A stretch of DNA of 64,000 nucleotides, taken from Artemia franciscana. Taxonomy: Eukaryota > Arthropoda > Branchiopoda > Anostraca > Artemiidae. The position numbers and the translations under genes were made by a program. Of this stretch, positions 21,675 to 31,959 are shown piece after piece (within the stretch, counting starts at the first letter, position 1; each line of letters opens with the position of its first letter). The stretch spans positions 682,001 through 746,000 of the forward strand of contig NC_088867.1 of assembly GCF_032884065.1 (NCBI RefSeq), read 5' to 3'. Below the pieces are notes generated by a model. That model searched no databases and was not told where the DNA came from. It saw nothing but the letters and a program-made list of their open reading frames with translations.

Positions 21675-21824
21675 AGTCCATGAGCCCCGCGGGCAGCGGA
21701 GTGAGGTCTGTATTTTATACTTATTCAGCAAAGAATGATAAAGCCTTAAAAAATCCTCAAAAGAGGTTTATTAGATAAATATAGAATACCGACCTCACCC
21801 TGCTGCCCGCGAGTCTCGTGGACT
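21675..21824. mobile_element. 150-bp foldback element
   Basis: 'agtccatgag' plus 'gcgggcagcggagtgaggtc' at 21675-21710 pairs with 'gacctcaccctgctgcccgc' plus 'ctcgtggact' at 21791-21824, giving inverted repeats of about 40 bp around an AT-rich centre of about 65 bp. It is much more GC-rich than its surroundings. No clear target duplication. Confidence 0.7.
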
Positions 21825-22925
21825 GATGAATACACAAAGGGTCAAAATCGTTAATGAAGTTTTCCTCAGAATGAATTTCGAGCAGTAATTGAAATCTGGT
21901 AAGATCATCAGCACATAACTGTTTTCAATTGAACATAAATCAGAATTTGCAATGAAATAGATTGAACTTGCAAGTAAGGTCGCTTTGTTCTTCATCTACG
22001 TCTGAGATTTTTAAACATGTCATTGCCAAATTTCAGACCTTGTATCCAGAGAAAAAAAATATTGATTATGTATCATGAATGTAGAACGCGTCTCATGTAA
22101 ATAAGTATAAGAATAACTTAGAGTTTCTATAAATTAACTTATAACATTGTTATGCTGTAGCGGCAAAACTAGAAAAAAACACTAGTCGACTTATGCCCTG
22201 ATGTCATGCTTATCCAAGAACCTTATATTGATAAATCTAGTAAACTTTAATTTGTACCGAATATGTACAATATCTTTTCAAAGACAAAATTTGAGAACAG
22301 ATTTTTTAGTGCTGCTATACTTGTCCGCAAATCCCTAAAATGCGATATACACTAAGGAATCTCGACCAAAGAATGTGTTACAGATCTGATCACTTGTATA
22401 TCAACCTAGTTTAGTTCACTTAGTTTAACCTAGTATAATAATTTCGTTTTTTTTAAGTTTTAATGTCGCTCCTTACTTTCAGCTAAATAAAGTTGTTTTT
22501 TATTTCATCTTTAATACAGCTCAAACGAATGTAATAACCGCTCTCGCAGGAGTGCTTCCAATGGATTTCAGATCATTAGAATTAAGTATATTAAGATACG
22601 GAAAAATGGTCAACCTCAAAATTGGCCGAGGGTTATGAGTCCTACTTTGAATGGAGTTAGCTATTTGGCACATCTTAGCCATTATACCGATTATTCCGAC
22701 AACATTTTTGGGGTCCTTCCTTTAATGACTTTAGTGCATCTCAGCCCTTTCATATAGACCGTAAAACTATAAGTTTTTCTGTGCAAAATTGTTTGATGAG
22801 TTTAAAAATTCTGTTAGACCATCACCGACTAACTTTTTCGAAAATAAAGATGACCTTATCTCTGCAACAAAAGTCTACCCAAATAGCAGATTAAAAACCT
22901 TTTTACAGGGCACAGAAGATTAATT
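21825..22925. other. AT-rich stretch with a solo hairpin arm
   Basis: No gene seen. 'aagttttaatgtcgctcctt' near 22459 is a single arm of the H hairpin family without its partner. Confidence 0.5.
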
Positions 22926-24960
22926 CATTTTTATGGCACTTGGTATCTACCAAAGTACATATAGCGATCGCAAATTCTGTCGGTCGGTCTGTCTGTCCCG
23001 GTTTTGCTAGTTTAGGCACTTCCTGGTAAGCTAGGGCGATGAAATTATGCAGGCATATCAGGACCCAGACCAGATTAAATTAGAAATTGTCGTTTCCCCG
23101 ATTCAACCCTCTGCGGGGACTGGGGGGATGGGGTGGGTTGGACGGTTAAATAGGAAAAATTTGAAAAAATGGGGTATTTTTAACTTACGAACGGGTTATC
23201 TGATCTTAATGAAATTTGAGGTTTGGAAGGATATCGGGTCTCAGAGCTCTCATTTTAAATCCCGACCAGATCCGGTGACAATGGAGGGGGAACTAAAATC
23301 TTGGAAGACGCTTAGAGTGGAGGGATCGGGATGAATCTTGGTGAGAAAAATAAGCAAAAGTCCTAGATACGTGAAATTGACATAACCGGAACGGATACGC
23401 TCTCTTTGGGGGAGTTAGGGGCGAGGGTTAATACTGAAAAATTAGAAAAATGAGTTATTTTTAACTTACGAAGGAGTGATCATATCTTAATGAAATTTGA
23501 TGTTTAGATAAATATCGTGTCTAAGAGCTCTTGTTTTAAATCCCGACTGGATCCGGTGACATTGGGGGGGGGCTAAAATCTTGGAAAACGCTTAGAGTGG
23601 ATGGATCGGGACGAAACTTGGTGGGGAAAATAAGCACAAGTACTAGATACGTGATTGATATAGCCAGAATGGATCCGCTCTCTTAGGGGAGTTGGAGGGG
23701 GGCTAATTATAAAAAATTGGAAAAATTAGGTGTTTTTAACTTACGAAGGAGTAATCGGATCTTAATGAAATCTCATATTTAGAAGGACCTCGTAACAGAG
23801 ATCTCTTATTTTAAATCCTAACCGGAACCAATCTTGGATAACGCTTAAAGCGGAGAGATCAGGATGAAACTTGGTCGGAAGAACAAGCACAAGTCCTAGA
23901 TACGAGATTGACATAACCGGACCACATCCGCTCTCTTTGGTTGAGTTGGGAGGGAGGGTGTAATTCAGAAAAACTAGAAAATTGAAGTATTTGTAACTTA
24001 CGAACGGATGATCAGATCTTAATAAAATCTGATATTTAGAATAATCTTGTGTTTTAGAACTCCTGTTTTAAGTCCTGATCAGTTCCGGTGACATTGGGGG
24101 AGTTGGAGGAAGAAACCAGTATTCTTTGAAAACGTGAAAATCGAGGTATCTTACGAATGGGTGATCGGATATTATTAAAACTTGATATATAGAAGAAACT
24201 TATGTCACAAATGCTCTATTTTCAATCCGAGTCGGATCTGGGGACCTAGAGGGTCGGAAATCTTGTCAAACAGAAATCTTGAAAAACACTTAGAGTGGAG
24301 AGATCGGAATGAAACTTGATGGGAAGAATAAGCACAAGTTATAGATACAAGTGATTGACATAATCGGAACAGATTCGTTCTCTTTGAGGGACCTGGGGGT
24401 TTTTAATTTGGAAAAAAAAAAAAAAATGAGGTAGTTTTAACTTAATAATGGGTAATCCGATCTTAATGAAATTTGATTTTTAGAAGGATATCGTGTCTCA
24501 GAGCTCTTATTTTATATCCTGACCGGATCCAGTAACATTAGAGGGGGCTGGAGGGGAAAGCCTAAAATCTTGGAATACCCTTAGAGTGGAGGGATCGGAA
24601 TGTAACTTGGTGGGTAGAATAAGTGAATGTCGTAGATGCGAGATTGATGTAACCAGTATGGATCAGCTCTCTTTGGGGGAGTTAGGGGGTTGCAGTGCTT
24701 TAGTGAGTTCGGTGCTTCTGGACGTGCTAAGACGATGAAAATTGGTATGTCAGGGACCTGCACATATTGCCGTGATAATGTTGTAGAATGTTCCCCGATT
24801 CTACAACATGGGGGGGGGGGCTGAAGAGAGGGGAAAATTAGAAAAAATGAGATATTTTTAACTTACGAGTGGGTGATTGGACCTTAATGAATTTTTGATA
24901 TTTAGAAGGACCACGTGTCTCACAGCTCTTATTTTAAATCCCGACCGCCAGTAAGCCTCT
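22925..24960. repeat. Degenerate tandem array, period about 280 bp
   Basis: The phrase 'ttaacttacgaa' or a variant recurs near 23182, 23463, 23738, 23995, 24149, 24439 and 24860. It is followed each time by text like 'gatcttaatgaaattt' and 'agctcttattttaaatcc', and in most units by 'gatccggtgacatt' and 'acgcttagagtggagggatc'. Spacings are about 281, 275, 257, 154, 290 and 421, so units have been shortened and lengthened. The array opens with 'tctgtcggtcggtctgtctg' and 'ttaggcacttcctggtaagc'; a second opening-like segment lies at 24690-24790. No coding frame. Confidence 0.8.
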
Positions 24961-25130
24961 GATTTTCCTTTTAAATCAATCTATTGATTCTTAGAATTTT
25001 GCTAGAGCTCATACTATATGGGCTCTTGGCTCTTCCAACTTCGTCACAATTGCCTAATGAGCTCTTAGCACTTGTTAAAATAGGATTGAGAAAGCTGACT
25101 CTTCATTGTGCTTCTGCGAGTCTAATGGAA

Positions 25131-25427
25131 ATTAAATAAAAAACAAGCTTGTTTAGCTGAAAGTAAGCAGCGACATTAAAACTTAAAACGAACAGAAATT
25201 ACTTCGTATATAAAAGGGGCTGCTTCCTCATCAACGCCCCGCTCTTTACGCTAAAGTTTGACTCTTTCTCTCAACTCTGCTTTTTAGAACAGTAAAAAAC
25301 TATAGCGTAAAGAGCGGGGCGTTGATGAGGAAGCAGCCCTTTTCATATACGAAGTAATTTCTGTTCGTTTTAAGTTTTAATGTCGCTTCTTACTTTCAGC
25401 TAAAAAAACTTGTTTTTTTATTTAATT
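25131..25427. mobile_element. Hairpin element H2 (foldback)
   Basis: Left arm about 25131-25259, right arm about 25300-25427. The inner 34 bp are perfectly complementary by eye: 'catcaacgccccgctcttta' on the left, 'agagcggggcgttgatgagg' on the right. Outer ends are 'gctgaaagtaagcagcgaca' and 'tgtcgcttcttactttcagc'. The outer ends also co-vary: an A-G-C-A-G variant on the left pairs with a T-C-T-T-C-type variant on the right only imperfectly. Confidence 0.9.
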
Positions 25428-26130
25428 TCTGAACGTTTTTGAATCAATGCATGTTTTGATTTTGGCTCTCCGCAGATGAATAATTAACAAGAAATTTGCA
25501 AGTTGTTTTTTTTTTGGGGTAAATGGCTTTCTCATAGTTTTGATCGAATGATTTTGAGAAAAAAAGGGAACGGTGGAGGAAGCCTAGTTGCCCTGCGATT
25601 TTTTGTTTACTTAAAAAGGCAACTACAACTTTTAATTTTTTCGAATGTTTTTATTAGTAAAAGATAAACGTAACTTATAAATTAGCTTACGTAACGCACT
25701 TTTGTAATCTCATGTTTTTATTGCATATATGAGAGGTTCACCCCCTCGTCAGTACCTCACTCTTTATACTAAAGATTAAATTTTGTCCCAATTCATTAAG
25801 AATGACCCCTGAATCACAAAAGCCGTAGAATAAATAGTTCAAATCACTAAAAATAATTTAGCGTAAAGAGCAGGGTATTAGGAGGAGGTGAGCCCCTCAT
25901 ATGCGTAATAATTTCTGTTCGTTTTTAAGCTTTAATGCTGCTCCTTACTTCCAGTTGAAAAAACTTTACATATTTATTTTTTCATTGTTTTTTTTTTTAA
26001 ATAATGCTAGAAAATCCTGCGCTCCCTTCATGGAAATTTTCTTCCCCCATGACAAATTCCTCGATGGAAAGTTCCCCCAACATATCCCCCTCTTGTCAAC
26101 CCTTCCCCCAACCAAAAAATCCCCCTGAAA
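25428..26130 (-). repeat. Interspersed repeat block P, copy 3 (reverse)
   Basis: Complement of copies 1 and 2: 'gcatgttttgattttggctc', 'taaggaat'-type text inverted as 'ttcattaagaatgacccctg', 'gagcagggtattaggaggag', and 'ctgaaaacgtctgtacac' at the far end. Confidence 0.72.
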
Positions 26131-26850
26131 ACGTCTGTACACTTCCCAATAACCATTACTATATGCAAGCACTGGTCAAAGTTTGTAACTTGTAGCCCCT
26201 CCCAAGGGGACTGTGGGGGAGTAAGTCGTCCCCAAAGACATAGTTATAAGGTTTTTTGACTACGCTAAATAAAATGGCTATCTCAGAATTTTGATCCGTT
26301 GACTTTGGGAAAATAATTAGCGTGGAAGGGGGCCTAGGTGCCCTCCAATTTTTTTGGTCACTTAAAAAGAGCACTAGAACTTTTCATTTCCGTTTGCAAG
26401 ATTCTTTCATTTTTCATTGCAAGATTCTAGGACCACTGGGTCGATACGATCACCCTTGGGAAAAAAAAAACAAAAAACAAACAAACAAATCAACACGCAT
26501 CCGTGATCTGCCTTCTGGCAAAAAATACAAAATTCCACATTTTCGTAGATAGGAGCTTGAAACTTCTAAAATAGGGTTCTCTGATACACTGAATCTGATG
26601 GTGTGATTTTCGTTAAGATCTATGACTTTTAGGGGGTGTTTCTCCCTATTTTCTAAAATAAGGCGAATTTTCTCAGGCTCGTAACTTTTGATGGGTAAGA
26701 CTAAACTTGATAAAACTTATATATTTAAATCAGCATTAAAGTGCAATTCTTTTGATGTAGCTATTGGTATCAAAACTCCATTTTTTAGAGTTTTGGTTAC
26801 TATTGAGCCGGGTTGCTCCTTACTACACTTCATTACCACGAACTGTTTGA
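26130..26850 (+). repeat. Interspersed repeat block Q, copy 2
   Basis: Same order of phrases as 16370-17130: 'gggggcctaggtgccctcca', 'ccactgggtcgatacgatca', 'cacgcatccgtgatctgcc', 'gaatctgatggtgtgatttt', 'actattgagccgggttgctc'. About 28 bp around 26395-26425 are duplicated ('catttccgtttgcaagattc' then 'catttttcattgcaagattc'). Confidence 0.75.
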
Positions 26851-27020
26851 CATGTAATCATTTTCTATTTGATTGCCTTGTCTATTTTAGAGCACGTAAA
26901 GTAATGGAATTTGAACTAAGTGAATTGAGAGATTTGACTTTTAGTCAAGGAGCAAAATCTTAGGGAAAGCTGAATGTCACAAAGGTGCCAATAATTGACG
27001 AAATGTACAAATTTATTAAG

Positions 27021-27318
27021 AATTGCATAAAAAAACTATTTTTTTTAACTGAAAGTAAGGAGCGACATTAAAACTTAAAACGAACAGAAATTACTCCGTA
27101 TATGAAATGGGCTGTCCCCTCCGCAATTCCTCACTCTTTACGCTAAAGCTTTTAATTGTTTTAAAAAGCAGAATTGTGGCAAAGAGTCAAACTTTAGCGT
27201 AAAGAGCGAGGGATTGCGGAGGGGACAACCCATTTCATATACGGAGTAATTTCTGTTCGTTTTAAGTTTTAATGTCGCTCCTTACTTTCAGTTAAAAAAA
27301 CTAGTTTTTTTATGTAAT
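27021..27318. mobile_element. Hairpin element H3 (foldback)
   Basis: The left arm (about 27025-27157) and right arm (about 27185-27314) share outer ends with H1 and H2. The inner arm is 'ccgcaattcctcactcttta' on the left and 'agagcgagggattgcggagg' on the right, again complementary with about three mismatches in 34, yet different from H1 and H2. Confidence 0.88.
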
Positions 27319-27589
27319 TTCTGAACGTTTTTGAATTAATGCATGTTTGATTTCGTCGCTCACGTAATTACTTCTATGTAGTGTAATTGGAAGGTAACAA
27401 GGAACGATTCCATCATGATAGGCCAGGAACTGACCTATTTTAGTCTGTCAACTTAGAGGAATTACTGCAAATATTCAGAATTTATAATATTAATATAATC
27501 ATCTAGGAGACGGGTATTTGACAAAAATTGAGAATTAGATTATGTATCTAACCTGCATTCAAAGTTTACAATGGTTAATAGCAAATAGT

Positions 27590-27770
27590 GTTATTATTAT
27601 GGCCGGCAAAGGACCCTCTTTGGTGGAAGCTTGGGCCCCCTGGAAAACCTGGGGTGGGCATTTGCCCACACCTGCCCCCCCCAAAATGGCGCCTCTGGAG
27701 AAATATCGGGGGGTTAAGGGTCCCGCCCCCTTGATCCACCAGTGTTCTAGTCCTTTATTATAAGTCGAAA
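27590..27770. other. GC-rich block of about 170 bp
   Basis: Distinctly GC-rich in an AT-rich setting, with short internal complementarity ('gggtgggcatttgcccaca') and 'tggtgga' on the left against 'tccacca' on the right. It could be a decayed foldback or SINE; not assigned. Confidence 0.4.
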
Positions 27771-27779
27771 GTGATTGGA

Positions 27780-28440
27780 GACCAACTTTCTAAGGGAGGG
27801 AGTATTTTCCAAGGGGAGATTCGCCGGTGATTATTTTCAACAAGGCGTATTTTGCACGGTTTCTTTTTTTGGGGGGGGGAGGTGTATTTGTCGGACAGGA
27901 AAGACTGTGACAGATTCTTTGAAAGTGTGGTAGGCTATATTCTTAGGAAGAGAGCTATTTTCTATAGGGATGACTTTTCATTGGAAGGGGAGTTTTCGGG
28001 GGGAGGGGGGGGGTAGACTTTTCAGCCGAAATTTTACACGGGGGATATTTGGCTGAATTCAAATACAAATTTGCTCATTCACCTCATGAGAAGTAATCCA
28101 TGAAGAACTATCTATTAGAATTATCTACGAGAAACTTCTCGATAGAGGGGAGGGGTCTTGGAAAAGTTTTCAACATAGAAGTAATTTTCGGAATGAATTA
28201 ATAAACGATCAGAAACAAAGTAAAAATTAGTATCTTTTTTTTTTAGTAAGAATATGAAGAATAAGCTAAGAAGAATTTTTTATCCGGAATAGTGAACAAT
28301 ATGTTGTTTTTTTTTTTTTGGGGGGGGGGGCATTTGTAGCGATGACACACTTTTACGATGGCAAATTCATGGGGGAATAATTTTACGTGGGGGAACTTCC
28401 TTAGGGTAATTACCATGAATGAGGAGGTATTTATCGGAAT
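27780..28440. repeat. G-rich cryptic repeat, second region
   Basis: Phrases such as 'aaggggagattcgcc', 'ggggagttttcgggg', 'ttacacgggggatattt' and 'gggggaataattttac' resemble 17700-18260. Homopolymer T-then-G tracts lie at about 28305-28330. No gene seen. Confidence 0.55.
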
Positions 28441-28469
28441 ACTATTCGAAAAAAAATCAGAAGTTAAAT

Positions 28470-28745
28470 TTTAAGAAAGACTATTTTTTCAGCTGAAAGT
28501 GAGGAGAAGCGCTAAACCTGAGAAGTTTATATGTGGGCTGCCTCCTCCTCGATACCCCACTCTTTACACTAAAGTTAGACCTTCATTCAAAATTCTTAAA
28601 GAGAGACTTTTTTTGAAGTGTTTAAAACTTGAGCGTGAAGAGAGTTGTATTGAAAAGGAGGCGGCATATATACGGAATAATATCTGTTCTCTTAAAGTTT
28701 TAATATTACTTCTTACTTTTAATAGACAAAAATTGTTACTTTAAA
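28470..28745. mobile_element. Hairpin element H4 (foldback, degenerate)
   Basis: 'cagctgaaagtgaggagaag' on the left and 'cttcttacttttaat' on the right are diverged H-family ends. The inner left 'gctgcctcctcctcgatacc' pairs loosely with the inner right 'gtattgaaaaggaggcggc'. The arms have more mismatches than H1 to H3, and the loop is longer. Confidence 0.7.
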
Positions 28746-29526
28746 TTTAACTATCATAAAGATTGATAACTTACAACTTCTTGAAAATACATTTCTAAGC
28801 TCCTTCCGAAATCCCAAGGCTATAATCAAATTCTCCAATTAATAGCATGTGACATGTAAAAGTATGCTAAACATTCCTGATTTTCAGTGCAAGTTTATTC
28901 AAATTTCCAAATAAGAACTACAGTTTAACCAACCCTCTAGATTAAGCAAATACCGTTTGCAAGTAATTTTATGGAGATATATCCTGTTTTGGTATTTTAT
29001 TGATAAAAAGGACAGTAAGTGAAAAATATCCCCCACCCGAATTTTCATATATTAGATCTACCGTCCATTGATTTCCACTGCGAAGGACATCTATTAAAAC
29101 CTGGTATATGGGGTAATCTCCAGTACCTGCAACTATTTATCAAGACCTGTTAAAGATTTGACACATTAATATTAGACTTCAAAATACCACTTAAACATCA
29201 GAGATTCAACTCTGATACGCCATCTTCTATTCGAAGTACCTACTACTCGTATATTTGATAGATACGCCTTTATATCCATGCCAAAAGCTAAAACAAGAGA
29301 CATCCAAGGCTATCAATTTATTCTTATTAACAAAACAAGTCTTGTGACGTATTTTCTGATTATCCCATCACCTTCCTATTAGCTTAAAAGCAAAACAAGT
29401 TTTGTGATGTCAGGTCTTAAATGTGCCCGGATTCCATATTTGTATCTTTTTTAATCAAATTGGGATGGCCGCAAGAAACCTGTTTTGTAGGATGCCAGGA
29501 ACGGCTCGGCCTGTTTTCTAGAGACC
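28746..29526. other. AT-rich stretch without a recognisable feature
   Basis: No coding frame or repeat end recognised, apart from two short related phrases ('aaaacaagtcttgtgacgta' at 29333 and 'aaaacaagttttgtgatgtc' at 29392). Confidence 0.5.
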
Positions 29527-30335
29527 CAGAGCTGGGTAGCGTAATACAATTTGTGTGGCCAGAAGTTTAATTGTAAGATTGCAAATTGTGGTTGTCATTT
29601 GCCTGTTTTAGTCATTCCATTCAAGATGCTTTGGATATTTTTTATTGTGATAAATTGTCTTAATGCTCTGAAAGGGGAAAAATATTTCAATCGCATAGTA
29701 TAGGAAAATTTCAGTAGGCTAATCAATTTAAAGTCCTAAATTAGCCAGGGAAGTGTTGTTTTTTTTTCACTAAAAAATCACAACCCTCTTTGAACTCCAA
29801 TTATATAGCCCTGTTTTTGGCCTCCTTGAGCCAGTATCCAGTTCCTGATTGTCATTTACGCTAAATTTCACTTTTTCTGTTACTCATTTCTTGTCAATAT
29901 TACTAAGGGGTTATAGTTAAGCACTAGAGAAGTCATTGTTAAATAACATGTGCTTATGTATATATACAGCTTTTTGCTACTTATTCTTCTCTGGTTATAT
30001 AATGCTTGATGTGGTATAAGCCAAGAGAAGGACCTGTAGACCTATAGAAGAAAACCTGTTAAAAAAAGATGATTCATTGTAATTTACATAATAATTATAG
30101 CTAACATATTCCACATGCAGCCCTGCTCTACTTTAGCCCCAACCCTCCTAATATGGAAATCTATAGCTGAAACTACATATTTTCTATTGATTCTGCCAAT
30201 GTATCACTCAACCCTAGTACCTTTTAATTGAAGCAACTGTGGCAAAACAAGAACTGGAAAAACAAGTAAAAGATGGCAGAAAACATTGGAAATATATAAT
30301 TTAGGCTATATATTTGCAAATTAGGCATGCTAGGG
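29527..30335 (+). repeat. Composite repeat block A, outer copy
   Basis: Starts 'cagagctgggtagcgtaata' and matches 30859-31532 at an offset of about 1332 bp. The outer copy has about 165 bp (after 'cactagagaag') that the inner copy lacks. Block A is found next to block B at 42415-45200 (complete) and inverted at 33340-33900. Here it is cut off at 30336 by foldback element FB3, and its partner block B resumes at 37255. Confidence 0.75.
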
Positions 30336-30575
30336 GGTAAATTTTTGTTGTTCATATTTTGACTTACAAATTAAAGTTGCGTTCGAATCACATTCCAAGT
30401 TGACTGAAACCAGCATTCTGACGTTTTATTTGTGATTCCGAGTTAACTTTTAGCGTTCGATTTGTAAAAGTTGACTGAAAGTTAATGAAAAGTTGACTTT
30501 TAACAACTTTTACATTTTGTACGTTCGTCTCAAGTTAACTCGGAAAGAGGGCAAAAGTTTCAATTATAGGTAATC

Positions 30576-30633
30576 ATGGAGTATGTGTTCAGATGGATCC
30601 AGGATGAAGGCAACATTTTTGTCTACCAGTATG
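30576..30633 (+). other. Candidate first coding exon with consensus splice donor
   Basis: ATG at 30576, 19 codons ('MEYVFRWIQDEGNIFVYQY' reading) plus one base, then 'gtgagt' at 30634. It lies 200 bp inside the left end of the 6.4-kb insertion, where an autonomous element could keep a gene start. Unspliced, the frame stops after 11 more codons. No acceptor or following exon was identified, and I do not recognise the protein. Chance is a real alternative. Confidence 0.22.
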
Positions 30634-30858
30634 GTGAGTTATTGAGCCAGATTTTTGTTGTTGGGTAGGCTGCACTAAAATAGACTTAAAAACTATGTTA
30701 TTACCCTAGTTAAAACTGGCTTTTTTCTTGTGTGGGTGGGTGGGTTTTTTCTTTTACTGGGTGGGGGGATAGGTAGATAATAAAATGGTTAAGAAAAAAC
30801 TTATAAAGTTATTGCAATATTAGTTAAAGTTACTGCAAAGCTACTTGAGCAATTATTT

Positions 30859-31532
30859 CAGAGCTGGGTATCCTAATACAATTTGTGTGGCCAGAAGTTT
30901 AATTGTTAGATTGCAAATTGTGATTTTCATTTGTCTTCTTTTAGTCATTCCATTCAAGATGCCTTGGATATTTTTTTTTTATTGTGATGGATTGTCTTAA
31001 TGCTCTGAAAAGGTAAAATATTTCAATTGCATAGGATAGGTAAATTCCAGTAGGCTAATCAATTTAAAGTCCTAAATTAGCAAGGGAAGCGTTTAGTTCA
31101 CTAAAAAATCACTTATATACAGTGATTTTTTAAAATCACTGTATAATTGGAGTTCTTTGAACTCCAATTATACAGCCCTGTTTTTGGCCCCCTTTAGCCT
31201 GTATCCAGTTCCTGATTGCCATTTAGTCCAAATTGCATTTTTTCTGTTACTCATTTCTTGTCAATATTGCTAAGGGGTCATACTTAAGCACTAGAGAAGT
31301 ATGCAGCTCTGCTTTACTTTAGCACCAACCCTCCTAATATGGAAATCTAAGGCTGAAATTGCATATTTCCTATTGATTCTGCCAATCTATACCTCAACCA
31401 TAGTACCTGATAATTGAAGCAACTGTGGCAAAACAAGAACTGGAAAAATAAGTAGGCTAAAAGGTGGCAAAATACATTTAAAATATATAATTTGGGCTAT
31501 ATATTAGCAAATTAGGCAGGTCGGGAGTAAAT
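30859..31532 (+). repeat. Composite repeat block A, inner copy
   Basis: Aligns with 29527-30335 from 'cagagctgggtatcctaata' to 'aaattaggcaggtcgggag'. It lacks about 165 bp present in the outer copy and gains a twin palindrome at 31116-31174. Like the outer copy it runs directly into a foldback arm ('gtaaattttttg', 31533), so the A-FB junction was probably copied as a unit. Confidence 0.75.
31116..31174. repeat. Twin overlapping palindromes
   Basis: 'tatacagtgatttt' / 'aaaatcactgtata' (31116-31145, 2-base loop) and 'tgtataattggagttc' / 'gaactccaattataca' (31140-31174, 3-base loop) overlap by six bases. The homologous site at about 29768-29810 has only 'cactaaaaaatcac' followed soon by 'ctttgaactccaattatata', without inverted copies. 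Confidence 0.92.
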
Positions 31533-31698
31533 TTTTTGTTTTTTTCATATTTTGCCTTAAAAATAAAGTGAATATACTACTTGATGCCTTTTTGTATGTT
31601 CTTTACAGATATAATTGATATAATTGCTTATGTATATATATATATAATATAATAATATAAGATATATAATTGATATAATATACAGATATAATTGCTTA
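31533..31698. repeat. Solo foldback arm and AT-rich microsatellite
   Basis: 31533-31600 is one FB-family arm ('aaagtgaatatactacttga'). It dissolves into runs of 'tatatata' and 'gatataat' at 31621-31690; 'gatataattgcttatg' occurs at both ends of that run. Confidence 0.65.
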
Positions 31699-31795
31699 TG
31701 GGTGTGTTCCAGCTGATGGTTTTTCAGTAACTGCAGTTACTGCATGGTAACTGCCCATTTTTAACTGCAGTAGAGCCAGTGGGAACAGCACAGTA
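31699..31795. mobile_element. Small hairpin MITE, about 95 bp
   Basis: 'gggtgtgttccagctgatgg' on the left is complementary in outline to 'ccagtgggaacagcac' on the right. The interior has the perfect palindrome 'cagtaactgcagttactg' (31725-31742) and a second 'taactgcagta' at about 31772. Outer ends starting GGGTGTGTT are frequent in PIF/Harbinger-type MITEs; the target duplication is unclear. Confidence 0.55.
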
Positions 31796-31959
31796 ACCTG
31801 ACTAGCAGTAGCATCATTTTCAAATTAAATACACGTGTTCAAATTTAAGGGATAGTTTAATGCTGATTAGTATATTTTTTTTTAATTCCTGCTGTTTCAG
31901 AGCATTTAGAGAGGTTCTAAGCCAACCATGGGCATTTGGCTGTCACAAATGATTTTGCT

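Noticed and set aside
15055..28745. CRISPR array (repeated short motifs with variable spacers)
   Set aside because: Motif spacing is irregular, motifs are degenerate and occur in both orientations; this is transposon sequence in a eukaryotic setting.
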